Part shown: piece after piece, positions 9,814-21,728 of the stretch
Numbering within the stretch: position 1 is the first letter of the stretch
Layout of the letters: each line of letters begins with the position of its first letter
Origin: Piromyces finnis
Lineage: Eukaryota > Neocallimastigomycota > Neocallimastigomycetes > Neocallimastigales > Neocallimastigaceae
NCBI GenBank assembly: GCA_002104945.1
Contig: MCFH01000078.1
Span: 1-64,000, forward strand
Length of the DNA: 64,000 bases
Reading direction: 5' to 3'
Program-made: the position numbers and the translations under genes
The notes under the pieces: model-generated
The model's database searches: none
The model's input: only the letters and a program-made list of their open reading frames with translations
Told to the model about the DNA's origin: nothing

Positions 9814-11704
9814 CTAGATTAATTCGGCAATGTTCATTGGCATTTCTTCGATTTGAGTGTTGTAGAATTGTTCAATATCACGAAGCATTCTAACATCATC
9901 GTTGGTAACAAAGTTGATGGCAACACCCTTACGACCGAAACGACCACCACGACCAATTCTGTGAATGTAGTTTTCTCTGTTGGCTGGTAAATCGTAGTTG
10001 ATAACAAGAGAAATTTGTTGGACATCAATACCACGAGCAAGTAAATCAGTGGTAATTAAAACACGAGAAGAACCAGATCTGAATTCTCTCATAATAATTT
10101 CTCTTTCACCTTGAGTCATTTCACCGTGCATGGCAGAAACGGTGAATTCTCTGGATTGCATCTTTTCGGTAAGCCAGTCGACCTTTCTTCTGGTGTTACA
10201 GAAGATAATAGCTTGAGTGATAGTAACAGTTTCGTATAAATCACATAAAGTATCTAACTTCCATTCTTCCTTTTCAACAGAAACGTAGAATTGCTTAATA
10301 CCTTCTAAGGTTAATTCATCACGCTTAACTAAAATTCTGATTGGGTCACGCATGAAGTTCTTGGTAACTTCAAGAACATCTGGTGGCATAGTAGCAGAAA
10401 GTAAGACAACTTGGGTTTGTGGTGGTAAAAGTTGGAAAACTTCGTAAATTTGGTCCTTGAAACCACGAGATAACATTTCATCAGCTTCATCAAGAACGAA
10501 CATCTTAATTTGTTCAGTGTTAAGGGCACGACGGTTAATCATATCCCAAACACGACCTGGAGTACCGACGACAACGTGAACACCAGCTTCTAAGATCTTC
10601 ATGTCGTCACGGACATTGGTACCACCAATACAGGCGTGACACTTACAATCCATGTAATCACCAAGAGCTAAAACAACCTTTTGAATTTGTTGAGCTAATT
10701 CACGAGTTGGTGAAAGGACAAGAGCTTGACACTTGCGAATGCTAATATCAATGGATTGAAGGATAGAGATAGAGAAGGTAGCAGTCTTACCAGTACCAGA
10801 TTGGGCTTGAGCAATAACATCGTGACCCTTGATAACTGGAAGAATAGCACGTTGTTGAATAGCAGATGGCTTTTCAAAACTTTATAATCAAAAACATAAT
10901 CATAATAATATTAATATACCACTCTTTCAAAGAAAAAATTAAAAACTTTTAATAATTAAATATTTACCCGTAGGCGAAAACACCACGTAATAATTCTTCC
11001 TTAAGGTTCATGTCATCGAAGTTGTCGGTGACTTCATCCCAGTTAGACTATTGATAATAATAAAATAAAAATAATAAATATTATTAATATTTATTTTTAA
11101 ACTATAAACAATCCTTTTTATTTACAAATTAATTAAAACTTACTTCAATTTCACCTTCTGGAACATCACTGAATCCAGCTTCTCTTCTATATTATTTTTA
11201 TTAATAGATAATATATTTATTAATATAAATAATTTTATTTATAATTTTTTCAAAACATAATCATTTTATATTATTAAAAAAAAACTATAAATCAAATACT
11301 ATAGATATTCCTTGTTTTTTTTAACAATATTTATTTATTCTTCAAAGTTGTTTATAAAATATAAATTATTAATTGATTTTTTTTTAAATATATTATGTAT
11401 TTTAGATATAAAATCTCTGTTTACATATAATAAAAGGTTCATTGTTGTTAGTGTATGACTTTTATGTTGACATTGTTTCTTTTTTTAAATCGTTTATATA
11501 GCAACTATATATTTTATTTTATGGGTATTTGTATTTATATTGAAATATAATATTTTGATTTGATGCTTTGATTATTTATGGTAAAAGAATTTTGATTATG
11601 GGATTGATTTTTTTTTTTTCGATTTTATTTATTGGAATACTATAATACTGATTTACACTTTTTTTTTTTCATAAATATATGTCAGTTTACCTATTATCAG
11701 CCAT
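9814..11704 (-). CDS. TIF1/eIF4A: Translation initiation factor eIF4A (DEAD-box RNA helicase), 400 aa, 4 exons
   Basis: This is the ATP-dependent RNA helicase of the eIF4F complex, which unwinds mRNA 5' leaders in the cytoplasm. Exons on the - strand are 11704-11691 (only 14 nt, MADN plus a split Arg), 11186-11144, 11047-10968 and 10879-9814. Every junction is GT-AG and the product is 400 residues, the usual length. All family motifs are present in order: Q motif [10 protein letters not shown], motif [44 protein letters not shown] and [13 protein letters not shown]. The protein ends in MNIAELI. Codons strongly favour GGT, AAC, AAG and GTT, as expected for a highly expressed gene. The first intron (504 bp) is long for this gene and sits right after codon 4, so it may carry transcription-enhancing signals (inference). 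Confidence 0.96.
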
Positions 11705-13321
11705 TGTAAATTATAGTAATTTAATTTATACTTTTAAAAAATAATATTATATATTTATTGATGTAATTTTTTTTTTCTAAAATGTATATTGTCTATTTTA
11801 GAAAAAAAAGAAAATTTTATAAGTTTATTATAAAATTAAAATTATATTTTTCTGTAAAAAACTTAAAAAAAGGTCTGTAAAATTTTTGACTTTTAAACCT
11901 TACCCCCTACGACAAAATTACAAAAATTCATACGTTGTTAGATTAATTGAAATCTAGCGAATTAGAAGGAATAATCATCAATAATACAAATGGAAGGGCG
12001 AAGTTTTTACAATACGATGATTCGCTAGAATTCCATTTTTAATAAAACATAATCCAATCACAGCACATACAGATTGTTTTTATATAAACATTGTACATTA
12101 TAATGTACAATAGATGTAGTTATGATTTTTTTACAAATTTATTGATAATATATGAATTTTAATATAATAAATAGAAATTGATTTAAATTAATCTATGAAT
12201 GATTTTAATACGTCCATAGAACTCAATATAAAAATGGATTGAAAAATTTTTAATAATTTATAATATATTAAATTTAATCTATGAATATGTATAAAATTAA
12301 ATTAAATCATATATTCCATTATACATTATTATTTTTTTAATTTAAAAAGATTGTTTTTTTTAAAATTTTTAATTTGGAAGGTGAGGAACGTTTAAACCAT
12401 ATATTATCAATCATTCTAACAATATATATTATTATATCGTATAATATATTATCCTCAATTTTCATCTGTATCGATAGTATATGAATCTAATAAGAAATAA
12501 ATCAAAATCAAATGTATTAATAAATATATTAAGAAAGGATGGATGTACATTTATATTGATGACTACTATTCCATCATAAATTAATTAGAGTTCCACATAT
12601 TAAATAAAGGTTAGGATGATGCTTCAATTAAGAATCAGAATTAAAAATTTAATGAATGAATTAATAATTTAATAAATAAAATTCTATAAATAAATCAATG
12701 TATAAATGATTAATGCATAAATAAATTTCAATAACAAATAAATGCATCGTTGATTATTTCATTTTAATTCTCCTTTTTTCAATTAATTTTTTTTTTAAAA
12801 AAAAGAGATTAAAATTTAATAAAGGAGGATTAGGACTTGACTTCTAGACCTTTTAGACTATTAAAATCCTTGTTTAATTTATGTTTTTTTCAGGAATTCT
12901 ATTTTTAATGTATAATCTATGGTTTTTCAGGAATTCTATTTTTTAATGTATCTTATAAACAATGACATGATGTATAAATTATGTTCCATGATATTATTAA
13001 AAAAAAATTCCTATTTTTATGGAATGAAATTTAAAAGGTATTTTTTTATGCCATTTCATAAATGTATTAAATCTATAAAATTTTGTGGCTTATATTAACA
13101 AAAATACGCTTTTGTAAACTAAAATAGACATGTAACAAGAAAAAGAATATTGTTGGTCATAAATTAAAAAAAACGTGTTTTATCCTAATAACTAAATTAT
13201 TAATTTAATTAATCTATATTAAAAGGATATTTAAAATTCTTTACACAACCACTGCTACTATATAAAAAAAGAAAAACAATAAGGATTATTTATTAATAGA
13301 TTATTTTTTATAAATGAATTT
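11705..13321. other. Gene-free stretch, eIF4A promoter side
   Basis: This 1.6-kb AT-rich interval must hold the eIF4A promoter. The only G/C-bearing block is about 11870-12060. Inside it, a 10-bp inverted repeat TCTAGCGAAT (11953-11962) / ATTCGCTAGA (12020-12029) flanks 57 bases and could be a paired regulatory site. A self-complementary T-run/A-run lies at about 12787-12804. No coding frame is supported. Confidence 0.45.
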
Positions 13322-13590
13322 TAACAAAAGAAATAATAACGTAAAGTAATAATAATGATAACATAGAATAATAGCAAGAATAACGTAGAGCAATAATAAT
13401 AATAATAACATAGAAGAATAGCAATAACATAGTATAATAATAATGATAGCATAGAATAACAATAGCATAGAGTAATAATAATGATAGCATAGAATAACAA
13501 TAGCATAGAGTAATAATAATGATAGCATAGAATAACAATAACATAGAGTAATTATAATAATAACATAGAAGAATAACATAAAGTAATAAT
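13322..13590. repeat. Minisatellite, 38-bp core unit
   Basis: A degenerate tandem array of TAATAATAATGATAGCATAG-like units. In the regular core the unit is exactly 38 bases, with GATAGCAT starting at 13445, 13483 and 13521. The outer parts are shorter variants built from the same words (ACATAG, AATAAC, AGTAATAA). Three overlapping - strand frames through the array are open only because the repeat lacks stops there. They read as Leu/Ile/Tyr/Cys strings and are not genes. Confidence 0.85.
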
Positions 13591-14169
13591 AAAATATATA
13601 ATCATATATATTATACTAATTAATTAAAAAAAAAAGGAGAATGAAATATAAATGTATATCTATTATCTTCTATACTCAATTTCTATTGATATGAAAAGGT
13701 CAATGACATAATGTTTATTTGAATAAAAACAACCTTTAGTTGCTATTATAAACTATTTAACTTAACACTACTAAATCATAAACATTGTTAATAAAATAGC
13801 CTTATTGATCATGTAGAAGAAAATAAAAAAAGTTTTCTAAAACTTTTTTTAATAGATTTAACAAATATCGGACAATATTCATTAAACTTTAAAGTATATC
13901 TATTTTTAAAAAACATCTTTTTTATTTTATTATATAACTATTACTGTTTTTTGAGAGGATCTAAACTCAAGGGAGATTTATTATTGACTTATGTCTACCT
14001 GACTTTTATCTATATATATATAATGGGGTTTAAAAGGCTTTTTTTTTTTTTTTAAAAAAAAGTTTTATTTTACACTAATGTATTTAAAAGAAATAAAGAT
14101 TTTATTGAAAACATGTGTATATCATATAAAAAATCTTATCATTTTATGCTTTATAGACATATAATTATA
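13591..14169. other. Gene-free stretch
   Basis: AT-rich DNA with a T-run followed by an A-run at about 14040-14061 that could pair with itself. No reading frame, RNA gene or larger repeat is recognised. Confidence 0.45.
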
Positions 14170-14616
14170 TTAATATTTTATCTTGATCACCAAGAGGAAA
14201 TAGCCTAAAGCATAAAGTAATGCAAAAACAATCATATGACCATAATTGGAATAATAATAAAAGTAATGACGGCATAAATAAAATTAAGATTAATAAAAGT
14301 ACCCTTGATCATTTTTCCTGCATATTTTTTGTATTAAAGTTATGTATAATAATGCTAAAAAAGCAAAGCCAGTTATACCAGAATCAATCATGGCGGATGT
14401 ACCAGATTTACTTCTTTTATAAAAATTACTTGAACTATTGAAATTATTTCCACCATAATAATTACTATTATTATTGTTGTATCCGGAACCGTCACCATCT
14501 AAAACATTATCTGTATCTCTATTAATTATTGAAACACCAGAGATAACAATTGTAATAACCACAGTTAAAATATAAAGAATAGTAGCCCAAACATCTTTAT
14601 ATTGTGGTTTTTCATT
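14170..14616 (-). pseudogene. Decayed choline-transporter-like (CTL/Pns1) protein fragment
   Basis: On the - strand, a frame beginning NEKPQYKDVWATILYILTVV (from 14616) resembles the first cytoplasmic edge and first membrane helix of CTL/Pns1-family proteins. An Asn/Gly/Ser-rich outer loop follows, then a second hydrophobic segment containing GITGFAFLALLYITL. The frame then stops. Hydrophobic coding continues below in other frames: a segment with YAVITFIIIIPIMV and another reading IVFALLYALGYFLLVIK down to 14170. This looks like a family member broken by at least two frameshifts. A stop codon lies directly before the first recognisable residue, and the remaining helices of the family are missing. 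The family assignment rests on my reading of the hydrophobic pattern and is tentative. A functional gene with unusual splicing is less likely. Confidence 0.4.
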
Positions 14617-15274
14617 TCATTGGATTTTTTTTTTTTTTTTTTGTAGCCATTGCCTTTTTCATTAGGACAGAGCTATTAATATTATTTATTTTACTGATGG
14701 TAATAACATTAATGTTTTTGTAATGTAGTGTAAATTTAAATACATGAATAAAAAAAGAAAGAATAGTTGTATCCAATTTTCAAAGAGAATTTTTAATATT
14801 TAACTATTACTATTATTATAATAAAAATTTATTGTTTTGTCAGCTACCATCAAATTCTACAGATAGTCATACTAAATAATTTTATTTATATTATGTACGT
14901 AGTTTTTTTTAAATAAAAAAGAAAATATTTCATCATCTATATGTATATTTATATAGTAATTTTTTTTAGGATAATTTTAAGTTTATAAACAAAAGGGCAT
15001 TAGTATAGAATAAATAAATTTTTTTTATAGGTTCGGTTCATAGAACAAAGATTAGGTATAGAGAGAGGAGAGAAACCATTTTTAAACAATATTTTTGTAT
15101 AGGGAAATAATTTGAATAGTACATATAATATAAATGAAGCCAAATATAATACCTAATGACAATTAATACTAATGAATAATAACATAGAATAGTATAAAGT
15201 TTTGTACTGTAGTAGTAATAACATAGATAGTAGTAAAAACATAGAGTAATATTAAATATAATAATAATAGTGAT
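14617..15274. other. Gene-free stretch
   Basis: AT-rich sequence with long homopolymers. A short purine-rich patch at about 15055-15080 (GGTATAGAGAGAGGAGAG) stands out. No coding or RNA gene is seen. Confidence 0.4.
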
Positions 15275-15500
15275 ACTATTACATAATTACTATTACCATT
15301 ACATAATTACATACTATTACCATTACATAATCATAATTACATACTATTACTATTATATAACATACTATTACCATTACATAATTACATACTATTACTATTA
15401 TATAACATACTATTACCATTACATAATTACATACTATTACTATTACATAATTACATACTATTACTATTACATAATTACATACTATTACCATTACCATACT
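15275..15500. repeat. ATTAC-based minisatellite
   Basis: Tandem, slightly irregular units built from CTATTACCATTACATAATTA, alternating with shorter TATATAACATACTATTAC versions, about 30-45 bases per unit. The array is open in frames on both strands only because of its composition. Those frames read as Tyr/Ile/Thr or Val/Ile/Cys strings and are not genes. Confidence 0.8.
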
Positions 15501-16943
15501 ACTACCAACCACCATCAATAATATTAATATTATCTAATAAGAAATGAATATTCATCATTATTACTGTATCCTTATCATCAACATCATAAATAATTTTCAT
15601 TATTTAATTTTATCTTCATTATCATATAAATTAGAATTTAATAATAAAAAATTTTTTTTCTTTTTATTCATAATAAAAGAGATGTCAATAATAAAATTTA
15701 CTATAAAGAGATCAAAGTTTTTTTTTTTTTTGATTTTATAGATAGAATGTATTACATCAATTTTATACTATAATATAATTAAGAAAGTAAAAAAAAAAAA
15801 AAACTGTCTATATATTTATTTATTCTTTATTAAGAAAACAAATTAAAGTAGAAAAGGTTTTATATATTAATTTTCAAGTTTCTTTTTATTGAAGGTATTA
15901 AATAATAGTATTCTTATTAAATATTAAAAAAAAAAAAAAAAAAAAAGATAGATAAAGGGATTATTATATTTTTAAAGAATATATTAAAACATATTATCAT
16001 CCTTCCTTCACATTTTTTTATTTTTTGTTTGCTATTATAGTTTTTTCTAAGGGCGTTATGGTAGTGATGGATAAAGTTTATGAACTAATTTATTTTCATT
16101 TTTTTTATCTGTAATTATTTCATCTTTAATAACTATAAAAACCTATTTTATACTTTGTAGTTTATCCATAATATTGTCTATGAAAAAAGTTAGGTACTGA
16201 GAAAAACTATTTATCCTATATAACTAAAATATCTAGATAATTAAAGACAGAAGGTCCTAACAGATAGTAATTATAGTGTATCATTCATTCATTCATATGT
16301 ATATGTAAAAACTATTGACTTTTACTACAATTATCAAAGTTTTTTTTTTATGAATAAAAATTAAATAAAAAAAAAAAAAACCAAGAATAATATTCTATTT
16401 TTATTTTTATTCATATTCCAATTTAATTTACTTTATTATTCATTATAAATGAAAAAGTTTTTTTTTATTAATAATTAATAGTAATGGGCTTTGAAATCTT
16501 TTATAATAATGAATAATTGAAGAGCTTTACTGTAATTCTTTTATATTAATAATACTGTAATATGGTATTATATGATATTATATGGTATTATACGTATAAT
16601 ATAATATTATTATAATATTGTATGATATTATACAATTATACAATATTATCAATATAATAGTATTCTTTCCTATTTATTATTCATTATTACTTTGTATTAT
16701 TACCGCCGTATTACCTTGTTAATTACTATTTAAAGTATTTATTAAATGTGTTAATATTATTGAAAATGTGATTTAAAAATTTTAATATAACTTTATATTA
16801 AAATGATACATTTTTTTTTTTAAAAAAAAAGCCAAAATTTTTAATTTAACCTAAACCATTTTATAGTATGGGATTGAAAAAAAAAGTAAAAGAAGAAAAA
16901 ATACGTTTAAATATCAAATTTATCTTTATTATTTAATACTACT
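15501..16943. other. Gene-free stretch
   Basis: Homopolymer-rich intergenic DNA. At about 16560-16660 there is a run of TATGGTATTATATGATATTATA-like words, a decayed short tandem repeat. A self-complementary T-run/A-run sits at about 16811-16830. No gene is supported. Confidence 0.4.
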
Positions 16944-17780
16944 TTGACTATTACTATTACTATTACTATTACTATTACTATTACTTTGACTATTACTATT
17001 ACTATTACTATTACTATTACTATTACTATTACTATTACTATTACTATTACTATTACTATTACTATTACTATTACTATTACTATTACTATTACTATTACTA
17101 TTACTATTACTATTACTATTACTTTGACTATTACTATTACTTTGACTATTACTATTACTATTACTATTACTATTACTATTACTATTACTATTACTATTAC
17201 TATTACTATTACTATTACTATTACTATTACTTTGACTATTACTATTACTTTGACTATTACTATTACTTTGACTATTACTATTACTTTACTATTACTATTA
17301 CTATTACTATTACTATTACTATTACTATTACTATTACTATTACTATTACTATTACTATTACTATTACTATTACTATTACTATTACTTTGACTATTACTAT
17401 TACTTTGACTATTACTATTACTTTGACTATTACTATTACTATTACTATTACTATTACTATTACTATTACTATTACTATTACTATTACTATTACTATTACT
17501 ATTACTATTACTATTACTATTACTATTACTATTACTATTACTATTACTATTACTATTACTTTGACTATTACTTTGACTATTACTATTACTTTGACTATTA
17601 CTATTACTTTGACTATTACTATTACTATTACTATTACTATTACTATTACTATTACTATTACTTTGACTATTACTATTACTATTACTATTACTATTACTAT
17701 TACTATTACTATTACTATTACTATTACTATTACTATTACTATTACTATTACTATTACTATTACTATTACTTTGACTATTA
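16944..17780. repeat. Long (ACTATT)n hexanucleotide array, about 840 bp
   Basis: Almost pure ACTATT hexamers, broken at intervals by ACTTTG in place of one hexamer. The interruptions cluster (around 17122-17150, 17230-17290, 17384-17430, 17560-17615). One 3-base phase change occurs near 17286, where TTACTTTACTATT breaks the register. Two Thr/Ile-alternating frames on the + strand are composition artefacts. On the - strand the array reads as Ser-Asn repeats with Ser-Gln at the interruptions, the same kind of Ser/Asn tract found in the LINE protein, but no start or flanking coding sequence supports a gene. Confidence 0.95.
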
Positions 17781-20700
17781 CCGATTACAACTATAATTTA
17801 ATTTTATCAATTATTATTATATAGTAATAAAAGACTGCATAAATTTAAATAAAACTATTCGACTTTTTTTCTATTATTTTCCATAAAAAATAAAAGACTT
17901 TTTTTTTTTTTATTTTAAAAGCTTAAAAAGTTTATTGAGTTTTATGAAATAACAATAGCAATATAACAATAACAAAATGATTAAAAGTCAAATTTAAAGT
18001 ACAGCATCATTGAATCGATGTTTTAACTCTAAAAACAACTAAACCTTAAGAACAATAATAACAACAACAAGTCTAAAATAAATAAGATTTTACTTTAATA
18101 TTTTAAATTTATAAAGTAGTTGTAAAGTATAAATGAATAATTAAAAAAAAAAAAAAACAAATTCCCTTCAAACAATATTTTTTTTTTAAAAAAAAAGGAT
18201 TCTTTCATTTCTTTTTTTTAAAAGTAAATCCATAAAAAGCATTTTATTGCATTTCATAAAAAAAAAAGATTTTTTTTAAAGTTTCTATTATTTTAAAAGT
18301 CAATTTTTTTTTTAAATTGAGTTTAAGAATAAATAACTTTAAGAAACTGTTAGCTTTTAAGCTTTTTAAAATTTGATGTGAACAAAATTTCAAAATTTCA
18401 AAAATAATAATTAAAAATAAAAAAGAATAAAATATAAAAATGTTTTTTTTTATAGTTTTAGTTGAATAATAAAAAAGCACCTCTTTCTCTTTTCCTTTTC
18501 ATCTCTTTTTACGAAGAAATCAAGAAGATGAAAAAAAAAAGAAAAAGTCAACATTTTCTGGGCACGTTTTCTGGGAACATTTACATTTCTTTATGGCCTG
18601 ATTTTTTAGGTGTTTTTTTTTTAATTTCAATTTCAATTTTCATTTATCTTTTTTTACACAAAAAAATCAAATTAAAATTTACAAGAGTCAATTGTAATAT
18701 ATGTACAACATATATAACCTTAAAAACTTTATTTATTATCATGAACTCAAAATGTAATTTTATTGCTTATGAAAATTTGGGTCATTTCTTGATTAAAAAC
18801 TATATTTATTAAACTTTTAATATATTTATATACTTTTATTTTATATTGAATCCATATATTATCAATAAAATACAAATTAAATTAAATTGATTGTAGGACA
18901 AATTAATTTTTTTATCAAAATTAATAAATTAGAAAATGCCAAATTTGGCATGAACTTCCCCCTTTTTTTTTAGTTTTTCTGGTGACGAGCACCAACAAAA
19001 ATTTAAAAAATAGAACAAATCATGAGTAGATGTAACAAGCATCTTTTTTTTTTTTTTTTTTCTTTCTTTCTTTCTTTCTTGTCCATTTGTTCAAGAAGGT
19101 AGTGAAGTAAAAAAAAAAAAAAATAGAAAAAAACAATGGTTTTGTTTTTTTTCTACTTTTCTGGTTGGTATTTTAAAGTATTTTTTATCGTTTTTATTGG
19201 TGTGTTTTAATTGATCCTTTAGGTTAGTCAAAGACCAACAACATTTTATTAATTTTTTTATTAATTTAATCTGATTATCCTTTTTTTTTTTTTCTTTATT
19301 AAAGAGTATTTTGTAAATGAAATAGGAAATTATGATTTTCATAAATATTAAAAGCATACTTGTTGACCATGCTCCATTTCATTCAAAGACTACATTTGAC
19401 TATGCTCCATTTTCTTCTTCTTCTTCTTCCTCCCATAGAAATAAATAGTGACGTTTAAAATTTTTAAACTTTTCTCGGTCTGTTTTTTTTTCTTGTGCTT
19501 TAAATTTTTAGGTAACATTTTATTTAAATAATAATATATGTTATATATATTACAATAAATTGAAAATACTATTTTATAATATATTATCAATAAATTCAAT
19601 TGAAATTTTTTAAATTTTAATTTAAAAAGGTAGATTAGAATGGATAAAATAAAAAAGCAAGAAATTTATATTTAATTTTATGGATAATAAATTTTAATAT
19701 ATATCATATTATATTAAATTAAATCAATTCATATATTTTAAATTAATTAAATAATATATTAAATTTAATAAAAATGGATGGAAGGCTTTATGAAAAAAGA
19801 AGCACCAGAAATAGCCAAAAGAAAAAAAAATTAGGCCAAAAACAAAGCAGTGATAAAATAAAAAAAAGTTTTAAAAAATAATAAATCAATTAAAAAGATA
19901 TCAAAAGATAAAAATAAAAGAGATTTTTTTGTTTACTTCATTATTAACAACATTACTGCTATTGTTTAATGGAGTGCTTTGCAGGTGCTTTTTTTTTTTT
20001 TTTTACCTAAAAAAAGTTGAACTATTTTTCAATCCAAAAGAAAAAAAAATTGAAAATTTTAAATTTGTATTCGTTTATTTTTTTTATATTAAAAAATAGT
20101 TCATATTTAAATTTTGAGATATAAAAAAAAATTAAAAAAAAATTTTTGAAATTTTTTATTTCTTTTTGTAGAATAACAGTAAAAGTAAAAGTAAAAAAAT
20201 TGAATCGATTTTTATTTGAAAAAAAAAGTGTAGAAAGAAAGAAAACAAATTTATTATTTATTTATTATGAATAACTATTAAAAAAACTATTTATGATTGA
20301 TTTTGTTTATTAGCAAATCATAAAAAAAAAGTTTAAAAGTCTTTTTATTTTTTCATTCGTTGAAAAGTATCTTTTATTCATTAGTATCCTTACTACCTAC
20401 CTACCTACCTACCTACCTATTTAAGTTAATATTTATTTAAATACAAAATATTGAATTTAATCTCTTTTTTTTTTTTTATTTATTTAGTAAATTGTATAAT
20501 ACTACATTTACTAGACACTTTTTTTTTAAACCTACAACAAAACTATCCTAATTTTTTTATTTAAAAAAAAGAAAAAGAATAATATATGTTATTACATATT
20601 TTCTAATACTTTTTAGTTTTGTATTAAATTTTGTTTTTATTTTTTTTTATTTTACTTTTTCTATTCTTTCATATAAAAATAAAAAAAATAGTATCCTATT

Positions 20701-21728
20701 TTATATATACTATATATTATTATATATTATATATTATTAGTGAAAGAAAGGAAAGGAAAAAAAAATTGATTAATACTAAATACCTTTTTTTTTTTTTTTC
20801 TTGAATTGAATCTTTAAATATAATAGTAATATAATTTATAGATTATTTTATCTTTATATTTTGATATAACCATAAATAATATAAAAAAAAAATATAATTA
20901 ATAATCAAGTTAAAAAAGGAAAGAAGAAGAAGAAAAAAAATTGAGTAATACCAATATTCAAGTCAAAATATTTAGTTAAACTACACAAGAATTAATTAAA
21001 TATAGAAACAACAACTGTAATAAGAATAAATAAGCAAATAAATAAATAAACTTTTCACCAAATATAAAAAAGAGTAAAAAAAAATAATAATAATTTTTAG
21101 TGATTCCCGCCGTAAGATTAAAAAAAAAAAAAGAATCATTTTATGAAATGTTTTAAAATTTGTACAATAGCCAACTATAGTATATATACATATATATAAA
21201 TATAAAAATAGTGTAATATAACAAAAAGAACATCTATTATTAAAAAAAATAATAAAAGGAAAGAAAATCTTTATATTCATAAGAAAAAGAAAACCGTCAA
21301 CGTTTATTTATCTTTTATATAAATACAACTTCAATTCAAGCGTATTATCATTTGTACATTTCATAGCACATTACATTATTATTCATTCACTCATTTATCA
21401 ATATAACAGAGTTATACTGAAAAATGAATAGTTGAAAAAAAAAAAAAAAAGTTGTATCAAATAAAAAAGATATTAATAATAAATAAAATCATATATTTAT
21501 TCATCACTAATTTAAATTAAACTAAAATTTAAAATAATATTAGTAAACGTAGAAAAGAATTATTTTATTATACCCTTTCTTAGCTAATATTTCATGTATA
21601 TAAATATTTAACCTTCAGCAACTCTTTTTACAATAAAATTATAAACTCAGCTTTATATTTAAAACTATTAATAGTTCAACCTAGTTTTTTTTTTATTTTT
21701 TTCTTTTACATACAATCAAAAAAAGAAA
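17781..21728. other. Gene-free stretch upstream of the Rho GEF
   Basis: Nearly 4 kb of AT-rich DNA with many T or A runs of 8-18 bases. Short open frames (such as 18462-18812) are homopolymer-driven, with Lys/Phe/Ile strings and no family features. A T-run/A-run hairpin lies at about 18178-18197. The last few hundred bases should hold the Rho GEF promoter and leader, where an A-rich leader precedes the ATG at 21729. Confidence 0.45.
20393..20419. repeat. (CTAC)n microsatellite
   Basis: About seven copies of CTAC in a row, a short G/C-containing island in otherwise A/T DNA. It could be a simple slippage repeat. It is not long enough to suggest telomeric sequence. Confidence 0.85.

Noticed and set aside
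13301-13579. Three overlapping Leu/Ile/Tyr/Cys-rich minus-strand frames
   Set aside because: All are readings of the 38-bp minisatellite.
15270-15521. Open frames on both strands through Tyr/Ile or Val/Ile strings
   Set aside because: They are a product of the ATTAC minisatellite; both strands being open at once shows that it is composition.
16944-17824. Two long Thr-Ile alternating reading frames
   Set aside because: They lie wholly inside the ACTATT array and are open only because the repeat lacks stops in that frame; no real protein signal flanks them.
20393-20419. CTAC repeats as possible telomere sequence
   Set aside because: Too short, internal, and not the usual fungal TTAGGG-type unit.
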